From the NCBI GenBank assembly GCA_900696645.1, contig CAADGV010000012.1:96181-160180 (forward strand): a stretch of 64,000 nucleotides of DNA, read 5' to 3'. Under the pieces are notes generated by a model. It did not search any database and was not told where the DNA came from. It saw only the letters and a list, made by a program, of their open reading frames with translations. Shown in pieces: positions 61,835-64,000 of the stretch. The DNA comes from an uncultured Chlorobiota bacterium. Lineage in GTDB: Bacteria; Bacteroidota; Ignavibacteria; UBA10030; UBA6906. Each line of letters starts with the position of its first letter. Within the stretch, counting starts at the first letter, position 1. The translations under genes and the position numbers were made by a program.

Positions 61835-61861
61835 CGGCTGCCCCATGGTGCAGGGCAGCCG
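61835..61861 (-). terminator. Rho-independent terminator for the truncated sorted-protein gene
   Basis: CGGCTGCCC / GGGCAGCCG perfect stem; read on the minus strand it is followed by seven T. It lies just upstream of the carbonic anhydrase promoter. Confidence 0.75.
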
Positions 61862-61878
61862 TGTATTTCGAAATGCTT

Positions 61879-62060
61879 ACTGACTGATGTTACGCAAAAC
61901 CCAAAGGCGCTTCAATTTTTGACACCGACCTCATCCCCCGGCCCCTTCTCCTAAGAAGAGAAGGGGAGATTTAAGCGAGGTTTCGATAAGTCCCTCTCCT
62001 CTCAGGAGAGGGATTTAGAGAAACAAACGAAATTCAAAAATTTGCGTAACATGAGTCACT
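61879..62060. mobile_element. MITE-like element with 20-bp terminal inverted repeats
   Basis: The ends at 61879-61898 and 62041-62060 are inverted copies matching at 18 of 20 positions, including a perfect 12-bp core ATGTTACGCAAA. Inside are two perfect 9-bp hairpins: CCCCTTCTC/GAGAAGGGG (61942-61966) and CCCTCTCCT/AGGAGAGGG (61992-62012). The 182-bp length, lack of coding sequence and terminal repeats fit a non-autonomous transposable element. It ends just past the stop of the neighbouring sorted-protein gene. Confidence 0.65.
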
Positions 62061-62063
62061 GAA

Positions 62064-63836
62064 TCATTTGGCCAGCACCAACTTGCTCACCTTAGTCAAC
62101 CGCACGCTTCCATTTGCATCGGTTGCCGTGAAGCGCGCAAAGTACACGCCGCTGGCCACTCCCGACGCGTCCCACGTTGCAGAGTGGTAGCCTGCTTCGT
62201 GCTTGCCATTCACCAGATCCACCACCTTCCGTCCCAACACGTCATACACTACTAACGATACGTTACTTTCCTCCGGCAAAGCGAACTTGATTGTTGTGCT
62301 CGGATTGAACGGATTGGGATAGTTCTGACTGATACCATATTGTTGAGGAATTCCGCGTTCGCCACCCGTAGCAAGCTTGTTTGCCGACGCAGTTTCCGAT
62401 GATGTATGATGTACAGACGCGGCACTGACGCGAAGGGATGGATTCTCACGGTTCAGTCCAAGCACGCTGATGAAGAACTTGACTTGCTTACCGCGCAGTA
62501 ACCGTGCAGGCAGCCTGAATGTCTTGTTCAACGAATGGTCGGAAGTGAAACGCCACCGGGCAACGGTGCGCTCCGTGTTGCCATTGAGTGTGTAGGACAC
62601 ACGCACGCGCAACGGCGTGTTGCGCACGCCAAGCGACGATGCCGACTTGGAACTCATCCGGATTCTCAGGTGCACACTATCCGCGTTCTGCGGAACGGCA
62701 TACGAGCCGCTGCCGAGGTACTGCTCGATGTTATCGACCGTCGCGGTAAAACCGCTGTCTTCCGCCGCAAAACGAATCCTCTGCTTTGTTCCTGCCGATG
62801 TTGCCGTCAATGGCAGCATTTCGACCTCCAACGATGCACCGGAAGTTTCGTCGCGCACCATCATTTCGCGTGTTGCCTCTTCGTTCTCCTCTTCCTCCGC
62901 ATCCCCTTGAGGAAAGGCGATCTGATAGATCGGGCCGGAAAGCGTGCGGTACGCGTACGGCACTGCCTGCGTCGGCATTTCGGCTCCGATGAGCACCTGC
63001 GGATCGGCGCCGTTGTGCGGCATGACCTGCGGAGAAGACCATGAGGCGCCATAGTTGCCGGACTGCGAACGGAAGATGGACTGCCCGTTCGTCCACATCC
63101 AGAGGAGCTTGCCGTCACCCAGATACGTTACGGTCGGGCTTTTGAAGTTCGCACCGGTGAACTTTGTCGAGGGGTACCAGATTCCGTACTGTTGCATCTC
63201 TTTGCTCTGAAAACAGACCGACGAGGTATAGGTCGGAATAGGAGCATCTCCTCCCTCATCCCCTTCAATCAGTTCCTTATCCGGCTCATCGGTTCCCTCT
63301 TCACCATCTTCCAGCATCTCCCATACCACGCCCACTTTGCCGTAGTCAGGAGCCATGGTGACAACTTGCGATGCACCCGCGAACCTCACACGACTCGATG
63401 TGCTTGCGGGAACAGCTTCCTCCGGCAGTAAGTACTCAACAGCCCGCCGCCAGCCACCATACGTGGACCCGCCAATCCACGTGTAGATCTTATAGTAATC
63501 AAAGAAGACACTTGTTCCGTTGTCATACGTGATGGGAACGGTGCTGCCCAAGAGCGAGCTGAGACTCGGACGGAAGCGCCCCTGCAGCAAATCGGAATAC
63601 GTATCGCGGCTCCACGTGAGACCATAGTCGATGGACTTCATAACCTCGATACCGTTCGCGGCGGTGCAGGCAACGAGAAGCTTTGCGCCCTCAAAGTCTC
63701 CCCTTCTCGCAACGACAGGGGCCGCCAGCACTGACGCGTGCGGCGTGAATGTTCCGGCGAGGTGAGGTATGGAGGGCTCGGAATCAAACGAGGAATACCA
63801 GATTTGGTCGGTACCGGAAAGATTCGTGTGCCACAC
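62064..63836 (-). pseudogene. 5'-truncated secreted protein with type IX sorting domain
   Basis: A 590-codon frame with no signal peptide. The protein-like sequence continues upstream of the only start (GTG 63836) through VEGVTSDIDVV, then meets an in-frame TGA near 63886. The remaining part resembles a BNR/sialidase-like repeat protein (SIDYGLTWSRD, SQSGNYGASWSSPQ), has an acidic linker, and ends in a full sorting domain (NYPNPFNPSTTIKF, VLGRKVVDLV). Without a signal peptide it cannot be exported, so it is probably a gene remnant; the upstream DNA is occupied by the promoter of a plus-strand gene. Confidence 0.65.
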
Positions 63837-63888
63837 AACATCGATGTCAGAAGTGACACCCTCAACAATTCTCCCTGTTCCGCTTCAG

Positions 63889-63917
63889 TTGAAAATGGAC
63901 TCCTGAAAGGGTAGAAT
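63889..63917 (+). promoter_or_regulatory. Predicted promoter for the gene at the right edge
   Basis: TTGAAA at 63889-63894, 17-bp spacer, TAGAAT at 63912-63917; AAGGAG and the ATG at 63950 follow. Confidence 0.6.
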
Positions 63918-63949
63918 ATAGGAAACTCACAACCAGAAGGAGCCACGTT

Positions 63950-64000
63950 ATGGAACGCAACGTCATCACCGTTCAGACCAAAGCCGAGATTCTCCGGGAG
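63950..64000 (+). CDS. Start of an unidentified gene, cut by the window edge
   Basis: Seventeen codons (MERNVITVQTKAEILRE) begin at ATG 63950 with AAGGAG about 8 bp upstream and a good promoter, so this is very likely a real gene. Too little is visible to name it. Confidence 0.6.
   Translation, partial: MERNVITVQTKAEILRE

Noticed and set aside
61930-62020. CRISPR-like spaced repeats in the CCCTCTCC hairpins
   Set aside because: The two hairpins differ in sequence and there is no regular repeat-spacer pattern; the terminal inverted repeats fit a MITE better.

Overview
The window is bacterial chromosome, about 53-55% GC by eye, with roughly 47 genes on both strands. It has no rRNA, tRNA, CRISPR array, phage module or intact transposase that I can find. 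Four proteins end in the C-terminal sorting module of the type IX secretion system (a YPNPFNP box, then a VYDxLGxxV strand and a GxYxxRLxAG strand). Together with a long pyruvate:ferredoxin oxidoreductase, a fused urea transporter/M23 protein and patatin-DUF3376, this points to the Ignavibacteriota/Chlorobiota side of the FCB superphylum. Several promoters read as ordinary sigma70 type (TTGACA-N17-TATAAT-like) rather than the Bacteroidia TTTG type. The lineage call is an inference; no marker gene here fixes it.

Layout. 0-7.6 kb: end of an aspartate kinase, a membrane metallophosphoesterase, an SDR/DUF2867 protein, an AsmA-like protein and the 16S rRNA dimethyltransferase. 7.7-14.4 kb: secreted proteins, namely a sorted metalloprotease, a class A beta-lactamase homologue with a substituted catalytic lysine, a GH76-like hydrolase and a beta-helix surface protein. 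14.4-24.2 kb: an rRNA methyltransferase, an aminotransferase, two adjacent hybrid histidine kinases and small genes. 23.5-29.0 kb: a tight five-gene minus-strand operon of PqqD-like protein, ATP-grasp ligase, PLP fold-III decarboxylase, urea-transporter/M23 fusion and TPR protein. 29.0-32.6 kb: an acyltransferase-like membrane protein, a sorted FG-GAP protein and a barrel-like protein. 32.9-37.4 kb: a second ligase operon of two ATP-grasp proteins, a YbdK-type carboxylate-amine ligase and an M29-like aminopeptidase, behind a near-consensus promoter and a leader hairpin. 37.5-43 kb: an ECF sigma/anti-sigma/YbjQ operon and two tandem oligoendopeptidases F, one cytosolic and one exported. 43-52 kb: a class III cyclase, a LOG protein, lipoproteins, an M64-like protease, a giant patatin and others. 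52-62 kb: central metabolism, comprising phosphoglycerate mutase, a DHOD-like protein with pyruvate:ferredoxin oxidoreductase, the agmatine-to-putrescine pair and a PdxH/carbonic anhydrase pair. 61.9-64 kb: a MITE-like element, a sorted protein that has lost its 5' end, and the start of an outward-facing plus-strand gene.

How it fits together. Aspartate kinase, the agmatine pathway, PdxH and pyruvate:ferredoxin oxidoreductase suggest an anaerobic or facultative heterotroph. The sorted and lipobox-bearing proteases suggest it degrades protein outside the cytoplasm. The most promising undescribed biology lies in the two amide-ligase operons about 4 kb apart, neither of which has an obvious product or precursor gene. 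The next most interesting signals are a 3 x 7-bp DNA repeat that adds exactly seven residues to one sorting domain, and the beta-lactamase homologue with Gln in place of the SxxK lysine.
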